Below are positions 24,810-34,071 of a stretch of 64,000 nucleotides of DNA, in pieces. The translations under genes and the position numbers were made by a program. The stretch is taken from NCBI GenBank assembly GCA_900316585.1, contig ONDM01000005.1:186001-250000 (forward strand), read 5' to 3'. This stretch comes from an uncultured Prevotellaceae bacterium. Its GTDB lineage: Bacteria; Bacteroidota; Bacteroidia; Bacteroidales; Bacteroidaceae. The notes beneath the pieces were generated by a model, which searched no databases, had not been told where the DNA came from, and saw nothing but the letters and a program-made list of their open reading frames with translations. Position 1 is the stretch's first letter. Each line of letters opens with the position of its first letter.

Positions 24810-25541
24810 ATGATAGAAACCGCCGATGAAGTGCTCGAGGGCATGAAAATGCTTGAGAATGAAGAACAACGAGATGTTTTAATGAAATTCTTTCGGACTG
24901 GAAAGGGTGAATATGGTGAAGGTGACAGGTTTCTGGGATTAAAAGTCCCTGAAACGCGTATGTTTGTGCGTCAGGCTCGCAACTTGTCTTTAGGTGAGGT
25001 TCAGAAACTCATTGATTCACCTTGGCATGAGGCTAGGCTATGTGGCTTTCTCATCTTGGTCGATCAATATAACCGGAAGGGATTATCAGAAAGTAAACGT
25101 GAAAGTTTAGTTCAGTTTTATCTAAAAAATGCGAAGAAGGCCAACAATTGGGACCTTGTGGATTTGAGCTGCTATAAGTTACTGGGTAGATGGCTTGTCC
25201 AGTCAACTTGTCCTTATGAGGAGAAACTAGCGGTTATGGACAGGCTGGCAGAGAGCGATAATCTTTGGGAACAGCGTATTTCCATGGTGTCCACAATGGC
25301 TACGCTGATAAATGGAGATACTTCATATACTAAAAGATATGCTGAGTTTCATATTCATCATCCTCACGACCTGATGCATAAGGCCGTAGGTTGGTTGTTG
25401 CGTGAAATGGGAAAAAGGTGTGGAATGGACGAATTACGTGATTTCCTTAGTGAACATGCCCATGAAATGCCACGTACAGCTTTGCGCTATGCTATTGAAA
25501 AGATGGAAAGTGATGAAAGATTATATTGGATGAAGCGATGA
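24810..25541 (+). CDS. AlkD-like DNA alkylation repair protein
   Basis: The 243-residue all-helical protein matches the AlkD family of HEAT-repeat DNA glycosylases: RFLGLKVPETRMFVRQAR, SPWHEARLCGFLILVDQY, NNWDLVDLSCYKLLG (with the conserved Trp-Asp), LWEQRISMVSTMATLI and KAVGWLLREMGKR. AlkD removes bulky or N7/N3-alkylated bases without base flipping. It is cytoplasmic. It precedes the three-enzyme carbohydrate run by 69 bases on the same strand, but a functional link is unlikely. Confidence 0.92.
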   Translation: MIETADEVLEGMKMLENEEQRDVLMKFFRTGKGEYGEGDRFLGLKVPETRMFVRQARNLSLGEVQKLIDSPWHEARLCGFLILVDQYNRKGLSESKRESLVQFYLKNAKKANNWDLVDLSCYKLLGRWLVQSTCPYEEKLAVMDRLAESDNLWEQRISMVSTMATLINGDTSYTKRYAEFHIHHPHDLMHKAVGWLLREMGKRCGMDELRDFLSEHAHEMPRTALRYAIEKMESDERLYWMKR

Positions 25542-25610
25542 GACGAAAGATATATCAGGAAAACACTAAATAGATACTTTGGTTAATCATTCCACTTATT
25601 TTATAATTCT

Positions 25611-28600
25611 ATGAAAAGGACAGTTTCTTTATTTTTCTTTCTTGTTTCATTCCTGATGGGAATGGCTCAAGGCATTACAGAAAAAACGAACTTGAGAAAT
25701 GAGGTAGAAAAGGAGGTTAAAGAAAACATCTTGGCTTTTTGGCTGAAAAATGCTTCTGACCCGTATGGTGGCTTTTATGGGGTAATATCACGAGAGGGAA
25801 AGGGGAATCATGATGCTCCTAAAGGAGCTGTTCTTGGAGCCCGGATACTGTGGACGTTCTCCTCTGCCTACCGGATTTATGGCTATAGTGACTATAAGGC
25901 ACTGGCCGACCGTGTGCAGCAGTATTATATAGAGCATTTTATAGATAAAATACATGGTGGTGTTTTTTGGACAGTGACCTCGGATGGTTATGCCGATCAA
26001 GATATAAAGCAAACTTATGCCCATGCCTTTGCCATCTATGGCTTAGCTGAACATTTCAAGGCTACTGGTGATGAGAGGAGTTTGAATGCTGCTATTGGCA
26101 TCTATCGGACAATAGAAGAGAAGGTGCATGACCATAAGAAAGGGGGCTATCAAGAGGTATTAGCCCGTGATTTCTCCAAGGTAGGGAGGACAGGAGTGGA
26201 TGGCAGGCAAGGACCTACCAAGACCATGAATACTCATATTCATTTACTTGAGGCCTATACTACTTTGTATAAAGTTTGGCCCAATGAGGCTTTACGTGAA
26301 AACCTGAAAGAACTGATCGGCATACTGGAAAGTAAATTATATAATCCGAAGACAGGCCATTTGATTCTTTACTGTGATGATGATTGGAATTCACTGGCAG
26401 AAGCTGATTCCTACGGGCATGATATTGAAACTTCTTGGCTGCTTTGTGAGGCTGCTGAGGCTTTGGGTGATGAAGCAGTCATAGCTCGTATTAGAAAACA
26501 GGCTTTGAAGATGGTCGATGTGTCCATTAAGGAGGGGCTTAATTCGAATGGTTCCATGATTATGGAGAAGAACGCTAAAGGACTTGACCGGAACATGCAA
26601 TGGTGGCCTCAGTGTGAGACAGTGATTGGTTGTATCAATGCTTGGCAGATTACAGGTGAGCGTAAGTATTTTGACCAGGCTGTGAAGACGTGGCATTTTA
26701 TCCAGGATTATTTTGTGGATAAGGAATATGGAGAGTGGTACCGTAACCTCACGGAAGATTTCAAACCTGTACTTTCAGATCCTAAGGGAAGTATCTGGAA
26801 CTGTCCTTATCACAACGGTCGTATGGGGTTTGAGCTGTTGCTTCGCTTGACGGAGCAAACCGTGCATTCAGAGGTCATGGCTTGGAGCAACATCACAGGA
26901 GTCAGGCTCGATGGTGAACTTATCGATTTTGAATCTGCTCTGTGTGTGGGTACTCCTGGAGCAGAGATAGAGAAAACGGGGCGTGAACGTCAGCAGAACG
27001 TGAAGTATCGTCGTGAAGACCTTACGCAGATTGTGGATATTCCACTGCACGGGGCACACTTCCATCAGGAGGTGACCGATTTGAATGAATCTCAGGTAAG
27101 GATAAAACTCCAGGTTGAGGCCGATGAGACTTTAAAGGAAGGTGCTTTCTTCAGCATGGCTTTTGCCCCTAAATATTATAAGGAAGCTGTCATTAAGATT
27201 TCCGGTAAGAAGGTCACGGTCAGTGCAAAAGAACGGAACTTGACCTTGCTTTTTAACCGGAATGTAAAAGCTCAGGTACGAGAGGAGCAAGGAGATAAGT
27301 TACTTTATGTCACCCTGCTACCTAGTTTGAAGAAAGGCCAGAAAGCAGATTTGGAAGCTTTGCTTACCGTGGATGGTACTCGGCATCATGAAACAGCCCA
27401 CATCAGTCTGGACACTACCAAACCGGGTGCACGGTTTACAGGCTTCGGTGGAAACTTCCGTCTGCAGAACCCCAAGACGGACCCAGAGGTGATAGATTAT
27501 TGCCTGAAGAACATGCGGGTAGCTATGGGACGTGTGGAGTTCCCTTGGGCTTCTTGGGATAGAGGTGGAAAGGATGACCCTCATGTAAAAGAAAGTGCAC
27601 AAATGGCAGCTCGTTTGAAAGAAATAGGCATGCCCGTAGTGGTAAGTTGCTGGTTCCCTCCTCAATGGGCATTGGTAGAGGGCTTGAAACGTGGAAGCGG
27701 TGGAGTAGCTGCCTTGCGTCTGGAGCCTTCAAAGAAGGACCGTATCTATGACTCCATGGTTTCCTATCTGGTGTTCCTGAAAGAGGAATGTGGGGTAGAA
27801 GCCGATTATTTCTCCTTCAACGAATCCGATATCGGCATCGATGTATTTCATACCCCACAGGAGCATTGCGATTTCATCAAAGAGTTTGGAGCGAAGATGG
27901 CCGAACATCATCTGGCTACAAAAATGTTGCTTGGTGATAATAGTGATGCTACCACGATAGACTTTATTTCCCCTGCTTTAAAAGATAAGGATGCGCATAA
28001 ATATATCGGAGCCGTGTCATTCCATTCCTGGAGAGGATGCGATGATGAGACCTTGAAGCGTTGGCATGAGGCTGCCCAAAGTATTAATGTTCCACTTATT
28101 GTAGGTGAGGGAAGTACGGATGCGGCAGCGTGGCGGTATTCTGCCATTTTCAAGGAATCTACCTTCGCTTTATATGAGATAAATCTTTACACCAGATTGT
28201 GTGCCATCTGCCAGCCGTTGAGTATTCTGCAGTGGCAGCTTACAGCGGATTATTCTTTGCTGCAGGGTGATGGTATCTTAGGGGATAACGGGCCGTTGAG
28301 ACCTACCCAGCGTTTCCACAACTTACGTCAGTTGGCCTTAACTCCTGCCGATGGCTTTGCTACTCCGTTGACCGTGGATAAGGATAATATAAACCTGGCT
28401 GCATTCTATAATAAGGCTCAAGGTAAGGGTGCCGTGCACATTGTCAATAATGGAGCTTCTTGTAAGGCAGAGATTACCGGACTGCCTGCTACTGCTGAAA
28501 AAGCCCTGGTTCTGGTCACTAATTCACATCAGAATGCTGAAGCTCAGCAAGTGGTGGTAGAGAAGGGATGTGCTGTGGTAGATATGCCGGCTGAAAGTTT

Positions 28601-28619
28601 CATTACCCTCTTATTTTAA
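25611..28619 (+). CDS. Secreted fusion: cellobiose/mannobiose 2-epimerase-like domain plus GH-A clan (GH30-like) glycosidase
   Basis: This 1002-residue protein has a signal peptide (MKRTVSLFFFLVSFLMGMAQ) and two enzyme halves. Residues 25-420 are an (alpha/alpha)6 epimerase of the AGE/cellobiose 2-epimerase family: KTMNTHIHLLEAYT, DSYGHDIETSWLL, NMQWWPQCE and WNCPYHNGRMGFELL hold the His/Glu active-site pattern. Residues 430-600 look like beta-sandwich linker. Residues 605-1002 form a clan GH-A hydrolase: GFGGNF at its start, acid/base Asn737-Glu738 in FSFNESDIG and nucleophile Glu833 in LIVGEGST, then a C-terminal beta domain. Known cellobiose and mannobiose 2-epimerases are mostly cytoplasmic single-domain enzymes, so secretion and fusion are unusual. 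The following GH13 and GH9 genes suggest gluco- or glucomanno-oligosaccharides. GH30 is my closest family for the second half, with less certainty. Confidence 0.85.
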   Translation: MKRTVSLFFFLVSFLMGMAQGITEKTNLRNEVEKEVKENILAFWLKNASDPYGGFYGVISREGKGNHDAPKGAVLGARILWTFSSAYRIYGYSDYKALADRVQQYYIEHFIDKIHGGVFWTVTSDGYADQDIKQTYAHAFAIYGLAEHFKATGDERSLNAAIGIYRTIEEKVHDHKKGGYQEVLARDFSKVGRTGVDGRQGPTKTMNTHIHLLEAYTTLYKVWPNEALRENLKELIGILESKLYNPKTGHLILYCDDDWNSLAEADSYGHDIETSWLLCEAAEALGDEAVIARIRKQALKMVDVSIKEGLNSNGSMIMEKNAKGLDRNMQWWPQCETVIGCINAWQITGERKYFDQAVKTWHFIQDYFVDKEYGEWYRNLTEDFKPVLSDPKGSIWNCPYHNGRMGFELLLRLTEQTVHSEVMAWSNITGVRLDGELIDFESALCVGTPGAEIEKTGRERQQNVKYRREDLTQIVDIPLHGAHFHQEVTDLNESQVRIKLQVEADETLKEGAFFSMAFAPKYYKEAVIKISGKKVTVSAKERNLTLLFNRNVKAQVREEQGDKLLYVTLLPSLKKGQKADLEALLTVDGTRHHETAHISLDTTKPGARFTGFGGNFRLQNPKTDPEVIDYCLKNMRVAMGRVEFPWASWDRGGKDDPHVKESAQMAARLKEIGMPVVVSCWFPPQWALVEGLKRGSGGVAALRLEPSKKDRIYDSMVSYLVFLKEECGVEADYFSFNESDIGIDVFHTPQEHCDFIKEFGAKMAEHHLATKMLLGDNSDATTIDFISPALKDKDAHKYIGAVSFHSWRGCDDETLKRWHEAAQSINVPLIVGEGSTDAAAWRYSAIFKESTFALYEINLYTRLCAICQPLSILQWQLTADYSLLQGDGILGDNGPLRPTQRFHNLRQLALTPADGFATPLTVDKDNINLAAFYNKAQGKGAVHIVNNGASCKAEITGLPATAEKALVLVTNSHQNAEAQQVVVEKGCAVVDMPAESFITLLF

Positions 28620-28652
28620 AAGTAAAGACTTAACCTCATAACAGAACAACCT

Positions 28653-30425
28653 ATGAACGTGAAACAAATATTTTTGTTGGGTGCCACAGTATTGTCTGTT
28701 GTCTGCTCTGCACAAACCATCACTGGTCAGTATGAGATTTCAAAAGTTCCTGAGTGGGCTAAGAATGCAGTATTTTATCAAATCTATCCACAGACTTTCT
28801 GTGACTCGGATGGGGATGGAATAGGCGACTTGCAGGGCATCATCAGTAAGCTGGATTATGTGAAAAGTCTGGGAGTGGATGCAATCTGGTTTAATCCGTT
28901 CTTCGATTCTCCGTTCAACGATGCAGGCTATGATATTCGTGATTACTATAAGATTGCACCACGGTACGGAACGAATGAAGATGCCCGGCAGCTTTTTGAG
29001 GAAGCTCATAAGCGGGGCATGCATGTGATTTTTGATTATGTAGTCAGCTATACAGCTATCGATAACCCCTGGTTTGTGGAGTCGCAGAAACAGGAGAAGA
29101 ACAAGTATTCCAACTACTATATCTGGACAGAAACCAACTGGGTGGACCCTCCTCGTGAGTTTGCTGGTTCTTTCATAAAGGGGTATGGTCAGCGTAATGG
29201 ACAGTTCATGCGTAATTTCTATTGGTGCCAGCCTGCCTTGAACTTCGGATTTGCTAATCCAGACCCGGAGCAGCCTTGGCAGTTGCCTACCAACCATCCC
29301 GACGTGCTAGCCATGCGTGAGGACTTGAAGAACGTGTTGAGATACTGGATGGACATGGGAGCCGATGGCTTCCGTGCCGATATGGCTGGAGCCCTGGTAA
29401 AGACTCGTAGGGTAAGAGGAAACGAGCAGTTCTTCAATACGAATGAGAACGAGACAAAACTCTTCTGGCGGGAAATCCGTCAGCTGCTGGAGAAGGAATA
29501 CCCACAGGGATTCATGGTGGCTGAATGGTCCTATCCAGCCGATGCTCTGGACAACTGTTTCCATGTGGATTTCTTCCACTGGTTCAACGGCTATAATGAT
29601 TTGTTCCAGAAAGAGAGTTGGCGAATCCTGAATGGGGTAAGTGAGGGCCATAGCTATTTCGATGCTGAAGGAAAAGGAGACATCACTGCCTTCTTAAAGA
29701 GCTACATGGATCAGTATGAGAAGACAGTGGGGAAGGGCTATATCAGTCTGCCTCTAGGAAACCACGATAATGCCCGACTGGGAAATCATCGTACCGATAA
29801 GGAACTGGAGATTATCTATGCGTTCGGGTTCACCATGCCTGGAGTGCCATTCCTTTATTATGGAAACGAAATAGGCATGAAGCAGTTGCCTAACGACTGG
29901 CCTCAGGTGGAGGGTGCTTATCAGCCTAGAAACGGGGCTCGCACACCGATGCAGTGGACTTCAGGGAAGAACCTGGGTTTCTCCACGGGAGCTGCTGAGA
30001 AACTGTATCTACCCGTAGACCCATCACCCGATGCTCCTAATGTGGAGGCTCAGGAGAAAGACCCTAACTCCCTGCTGAATAAGACCAGGAAACTGATAGC
30101 CCTTCGTCATAATGAACCGGCACTGGCCAACTATGCAGAGTTTGTGCCTATCTATCCTTCAGCCGATGAAAAGCATCCGTCACCTTCCATCTATCCGTTT
30201 GTCTATGCTCGTGCAGCAGGAAATGATGTGGTACTAGTCATGCTGAATCCTAAAGCTGAGGCTCAAGATGCCACCTTCCCTGTGAATGTGAAATACAAGA
30301 AGACGCAGTTGCTTGCAGGTGATAAATTTGAGATTCGTCAGGATAAGAAGACGGGTAACATGACGGTTCGCATGCCAGCTACTTCCTATGCCATTGTGAA
30401 GTTGCAAGGTGCAAAAATAAAATAG
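28653..30425 (+). CDS. Glycoside hydrolase family 13 (alpha-amylase family) enzyme
   Basis: The 590-residue protein has a signal peptide (about 1-20) and a complete GH13 barrel. The four conserved regions are visible: VIFDYVVSY (region I, lacking the usual Asn-His pair), GFRADMAGAL (nucleophile Asp243), VAEWSYP (acid/base Glu291) and LGNHDNAR (Asp372). AVFYQIYPQTFCDSDGDGIGDLQGI resembles oligo-1,6-glucosidase or trehalose-synthase type subfamilies. A C-terminal beta domain follows. It acts on alpha-glucosidic linkages in the periplasm. It follows the epimerase fusion by 33 bases and precedes GH9 by 40 bases, so all three are likely one operon. The changed region I may alter specificity. Confidence 0.92.
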   Translation: MNVKQIFLLGATVLSVVCSAQTITGQYEISKVPEWAKNAVFYQIYPQTFCDSDGDGIGDLQGIISKLDYVKSLGVDAIWFNPFFDSPFNDAGYDIRDYYKIAPRYGTNEDARQLFEEAHKRGMHVIFDYVVSYTAIDNPWFVESQKQEKNKYSNYYIWTETNWVDPPREFAGSFIKGYGQRNGQFMRNFYWCQPALNFGFANPDPEQPWQLPTNHPDVLAMREDLKNVLRYWMDMGADGFRADMAGALVKTRRVRGNEQFFNTNENETKLFWREIRQLLEKEYPQGFMVAEWSYPADALDNCFHVDFFHWFNGYNDLFQKESWRILNGVSEGHSYFDAEGKGDITAFLKSYMDQYEKTVGKGYISLPLGNHDNARLGNHRTDKELEIIYAFGFTMPGVPFLYYGNEIGMKQLPNDWPQVEGAYQPRNGARTPMQWTSGKNLGFSTGAAEKLYLPVDPSPDAPNVEAQEKDPNSLLNKTRKLIALRHNEPALANYAEFVPIYPSADEKHPSPSIYPFVYARAAGNDVVLVMLNPKAEAQDATFPVNVKYKKTQLLAGDKFEIRQDKKTGNMTVRMPATSYAIVKLQGAKIK

Positions 30426-30465
30426 GTTATATTACATTCCAAACTGAATAAACAGACTGAATCCC

Positions 30466-32988
30466 ATGAAAAAGTTACTAATTACTCTTACGGCAGTCTT
30501 TTTTGCTGCATTTGCCCAAGCTCAGGGGCTGCGACTGAATCCATTGGAGTATTTTGAGCGCCAGGGCGTGAATGTCTTGGTCTTCAGCAATAGTTTCAAT
30601 GGTGGTTTCAATGATGAGAAGAATTCCGGCATTGAAATCATCCATCATGGCGTGCGTACCGTGCAAGGGGGTGCAGTGCGCTTGAACCACACTCCGGAAC
30701 AGTGGGATTTAGTGCCCACCCTTACCGGCAGGAAAGTAGATGCTGTCCATAATTCCATAGAGGTGGGGCTGCGTTACGAAGATTACGACTTCAACAGTAG
30801 GGTTGTGGTTACGGGTAAGGGTGATGCCGTGGAAATCAGTGTCTATCTGGATAAGCCTGTGCCTGATGCCATAGCTGGAGAAGCCGGATTTAATCTGGAG
30901 TTTCTTCCTTCACAGTATTGGTTGAAGACCTTCCTGATGGACGGTCGTCTGAACCGCTTCCCACGCTATGCTGCCAGTGAAACCGCTACCCGTCCCAATG
31001 CAGAGAAAGCCAAGCAGTTTAAGGGCTTTAAAACGTATGATGATAGGGGAACCGACCGGTTTATAGACCCTTTACCTCTGGAGAAGGGGCATACGTTGCT
31101 CATGGCAATGGATGATCCGGAGCGAATGATGAAAGTAAGCAGCAAGGACCTGGAATTGGAGCTTTACGATGGACGTATTCTGGCTCAGAACGGATGGTTT
31201 GTCCTGCGTAGTATCTTGCCTGCAGGAAAGACAGGAAAGGTGCTGACATGGACGGTAGAACCTCATGCCATCCCGGGTTGGGTGCGGGAACCAAACATAG
31301 GCTTCTCCCAGGTGGGATATGTGCCAGAGCAACCTAAAGTGGCTGTCATAGAACTGGATAAGTCGGACCATGTAAAGCCAGTGGCCTCTCTTTTCCGCAT
31401 TAAGGAAGACGGGAGTGTGGAAGAGGCTTTCCAGGGAGAAGTAAAGACTTGGGGCACTTATTTCAAGTATAATTATGCGAAGTTCGATTTCTCATCCGTT
31501 CGTCAGCCGGGTATTTATTATATTCAGTATGGGGAGCAGAAGACCAATAATTTCCTTATCGATGAGCATGTGTACGATAAGATTACCGATGCCACCACCG
31601 ATGTCTGGATTCCTATTCACATGAACCATGTAGCGGTAAACGAGGGTTATCGGGTTTGGCACGGTGAACCGTTCAAGGAAGGGTATCTGCAAGCCCCTCC
31701 TAGTGATCATTTCGACTTGCACAGGCAGGGTGAAAAGACGGAAACGAAATACCAGCCTTATGAACTGATTCCGGGTCTGAATGTAGGTGGTTTCTTCGAT
31801 GCAGGAGATTTCGATATAGAAACGGGTGCGAACGTCAATGTGGTGATGGACTTGGTACGTGCATGGGAACTGTTCCATTCCCAGCGTGATGAAACCTTTG
31901 TGAGTGAGCAGCAGCGTTACGTGGACTTGCACCGTCCCGATGGCACTCCAGATATCCTGCAGTTCATTGAGCACGGCACACTCAACCTGGTGGCTCAGGC
32001 AGAGCAGATAGGTCACATGGCCTCCACGCTTTCTAATTCCGTGCTGGACAACTACCATCATCTAGGCGATGCGGCTTCTATTACCGATGGGCTGCATTAC
32101 GATCGCACCTTGAAGCCTTACGAGGTATCGGCCGATGGCAAATCCAGTGGTACCCCGGATGATATGTGGGCCTTCACCACCCGCAGTGCTTTCCTGGATT
32201 TCCGTGCTGCTACCATGTTTGCAGCAGCCAGCAGAGCCTTGGAGGGTTATAATGATAATTTGTCCAGACGGGCCCTCATCCAGTCTAAACGTCTGATGGA
32301 AGAAGCTTCTGCTCTGATGTCAGAAAATGCCCGTCCGAATGTGATGGGTGGAATGGCTACCAACCTGCAGCTTTATGCCGCTACGCATGAGCAGCATTAT
32401 CTGGAGAGCTTTAAGGCTCAAATCTGGAAAGTTTTGGATGAAAATGCCGTAAACAACATGCAGACGGCCTTAGATGCGGTTCCATATATGGACAGTGCCT
32501 ACAAGCAGCGACTCCGTCCGTATGTGCAGAAATATCAGGAGTACATTCGTAGTTTCGATACGGACAACCCATACGGAGTGCCTATCGGTTTGGGCAACTG
32601 GGCCGGAAGTGGGGCTGTAGTGGGTTTTGGAACCACCATCTGCTTTGCCTATCTTTATTACCCCGATATCATTCAGAGGGCTGATATTTACCGTGCAGCT
32701 AATTGGATTTTCGGTTGTCATCCTTACCACAATTATTCCTTGGTGGCAGCTGTGGGAGCGGCTCGTCCGAAAGCTGTATTCTACGGGAACAACAGAGCCG
32801 ATTTCTCCTTCATCCCAGGAAATGTGGCTCCCGGATTGCTCTTCCGTCAGCCAGACCATTTTGAGAACTACGACGATTGGCCTTTCCTTTGGGGACAAAA
32901 TGAAGGAACCATCGCTGGAAATACTCAATATGTCATCTTTGGTTCCGTGTTTAAGAACTTAGTCTCCCAACACGCACCAACGGATTAA
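30466..32988 (+). CDS. Glycoside hydrolase family 9 with N-terminal Ig-like domain
   Basis: The 840-residue protein has a signal peptide (MKKLLITLTAVFFAAFAQA), about 270 residues of beta-rich sequence, a cellulase N-terminal Ig-like domain (about 275-365, IGFSQVGYVPEQPKVAV) and an (alpha/alpha)6 GH9 barrel. Catalytic landmarks are GGFFDAGDFD (Asp445 and Asp448), WIFGCHPYHNYS and WPFLWGQNEG (Glu813 as likely acid). GH9 enzymes are inverting beta-1,4-glucanases or exo-acting glucosidases. Its end overlaps the end of the convergent acyltransferase gene by 30 bases. As the last gene of the three-enzyme run it suggests beta-glucan or glucomannan oligosaccharide breakdown. Confidence 0.92.
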   Translation: MKKLLITLTAVFFAAFAQAQGLRLNPLEYFERQGVNVLVFSNSFNGGFNDEKNSGIEIIHHGVRTVQGGAVRLNHTPEQWDLVPTLTGRKVDAVHNSIEVGLRYEDYDFNSRVVVTGKGDAVEISVYLDKPVPDAIAGEAGFNLEFLPSQYWLKTFLMDGRLNRFPRYAASETATRPNAEKAKQFKGFKTYDDRGTDRFIDPLPLEKGHTLLMAMDDPERMMKVSSKDLELELYDGRILAQNGWFVLRSILPAGKTGKVLTWTVEPHAIPGWVREPNIGFSQVGYVPEQPKVAVIELDKSDHVKPVASLFRIKEDGSVEEAFQGEVKTWGTYFKYNYAKFDFSSVRQPGIYYIQYGEQKTNNFLIDEHVYDKITDATTDVWIPIHMNHVAVNEGYRVWHGEPFKEGYLQAPPSDHFDLHRQGEKTETKYQPYELIPGLNVGGFFDAGDFDIETGANVNVVMDLVRAWELFHSQRDETFVSEQQRYVDLHRPDGTPDILQFIEHGTLNLVAQAEQIGHMASTLSNSVLDNYHHLGDAASITDGLHYDRTLKPYEVSADGKSSGTPDDMWAFTTRSAFLDFRAATMFAAASRALEGYNDNLSRRALIQSKRLMEEASALMSENARPNVMGGMATNLQLYAATHEQHYLESFKAQIWKVLDENAVNNMQTALDAVPYMDSAYKQRLRPYVQKYQEYIRSFDTDNPYGVPIGLGNWAGSGAVVGFGTTICFAYLYYPDIIQRADIYRAANWIFGCHPYHNYSLVAAVGAARPKAVFYGNNRADFSFIPGNVAPGLLFRQPDHFENYDDWPFLWGQNEGTIAGNTQYVIFGSVFKNLVSQHAPTD

Positions 32989-34056
32989 CGGTATGCGCTT
33001 AATTATTTCATACAATAATGGGGAAAGGGTAAAGACAGCAATTGTTAGAATCAAATACATCAGCACAGGTGGCAGTTGGGTATAGACTTTCATGGTATAA
33101 CCTAAGCTCGCAATTACCAGGTAGTGTACCACATAGATGCCAAAACTGCTGCGCGTCATATAGCCAGCAAAGGCATTTGTGTGGTTGAAACTTGCATTAA
33201 ACCATCCCATCATGGCTAAGCACATTAACCAGCCGTAGAAGCAATTCAAGGGACTACCCAGATACTGGGGAGAGGTATTGTTCTCTCCAAAGGTAGTGAC
33301 TGTAAGCACCACGCCAGCAATCACAGCAGCTGCCATCAGTGGTTTCCAGTACTTCGTCACTTGCTCCTGTACCTTGTCATGGGAGAAGATGAAATAGCCC
33401 ATCAGGAAAGGCACGAGGTAGAACAGAGGCTTGTAAAGGTTCAGCAAACCATCCAGGGTCTCAGGACGGGGCTCTTGTATCATGGTTTGCTCTCCTGCCC
33501 AGAAAAACAGGCCACCTATCACGATAATGGTGATGATATTAGCTTTTCCACACCATGCCCAAAGTTTGTCTTTGGCATCGAGCAAGCGGATGAGCAGCAA
33601 TACGAGGCACAGCAGCCATAGCAGTTGGATGAACCACAGGGGTCCAATGCCAGAAACAGCCATAATAAGATACTTTCCCACTAAAGGGATGCCCTCAAAC
33701 AAGCCTTCTCTGGCTGCCACCACGGTATTGAAATATCCCACTATCCAATGGAATACCAAAAGACCGATGGTGGAAGGCACCAATAGTTTGCGTGTACGAG
33801 CCTTAAACCAATCCTTATCCGAGTGTTTCTGCAAAGCATACCTTGCACTCACACCTGCCAAGAGAAACATCAGGGGCATAAACCACGGATAGAGCACATA
33901 CATCACCACATCTTGATACTGAGGCACTTCGGGATAGTCGCCAAAACCTCCCACACCACCAAATACGCCCTTGTTGTTGTAGAAGTAAAACACATGATAG
34001 AACAGCACCAATAGCACTGTCACCCATCGCAGATTATCTATCCAATGTTTTCTCAT
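32959..34056 (-). CDS. Acyltransferase family 3 membrane protein
   Basis: The 365-residue protein has about ten hydrophobic segments and opens MRKHWIDNLRWVTVLLVLFYHVFYF, with the Arg/His pattern of acyltransferase 3 (OafB/OatA-like). Further family features are WFMPLMFLLAGVSARYAL and FGIYVVHYLV near the C-terminus. Such proteins O-acylate surface sugars or peptidoglycan, or act on small molecules, from the inner membrane. Its gene lies 15 bases downstream of a GNAT gene and shares 30 bases at its 3' end with the convergent GH9 gene. The substrate is unknown. Confidence 0.88.
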   Translation of the reverse strand: MRKHWIDNLRWVTVLLVLFYHVFYFYNNKGVFGGVGGFGDYPEVPQYQDVVMYVLYPWFMPLMFLLAGVSARYALQKHSDKDWFKARTRKLLVPSTIGLLVFHWIVGYFNTVVAAREGLFEGIPLVGKYLIMAVSGIGPLWFIQLLWLLCLVLLLIRLLDAKDKLWAWCGKANIITIIVIGGLFFWAGEQTMIQEPRPETLDGLLNLYKPLFYLVPFLMGYFIFSHDKVQEQVTKYWKPLMAAAVIAGVVLTVTTFGENNTSPQYLGSPLNCFYGWLMCLAMMGWFNASFNHTNAFAGYMTRSSFGIYVVHYLVIASLGYTMKVYTQLPPVLMYLILTIAVFTLSPLLYEIIKRIPLIRWCVLGD

Positions 34057-34071
34057 AATTTCAGTATTTTT

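Noticed and set aside
31492-32061. 189-codon minus-strand frame inside the GH9 gene
   Set aside because: It is antisense to the GH9 catalytic domain and has no domain or start signals.
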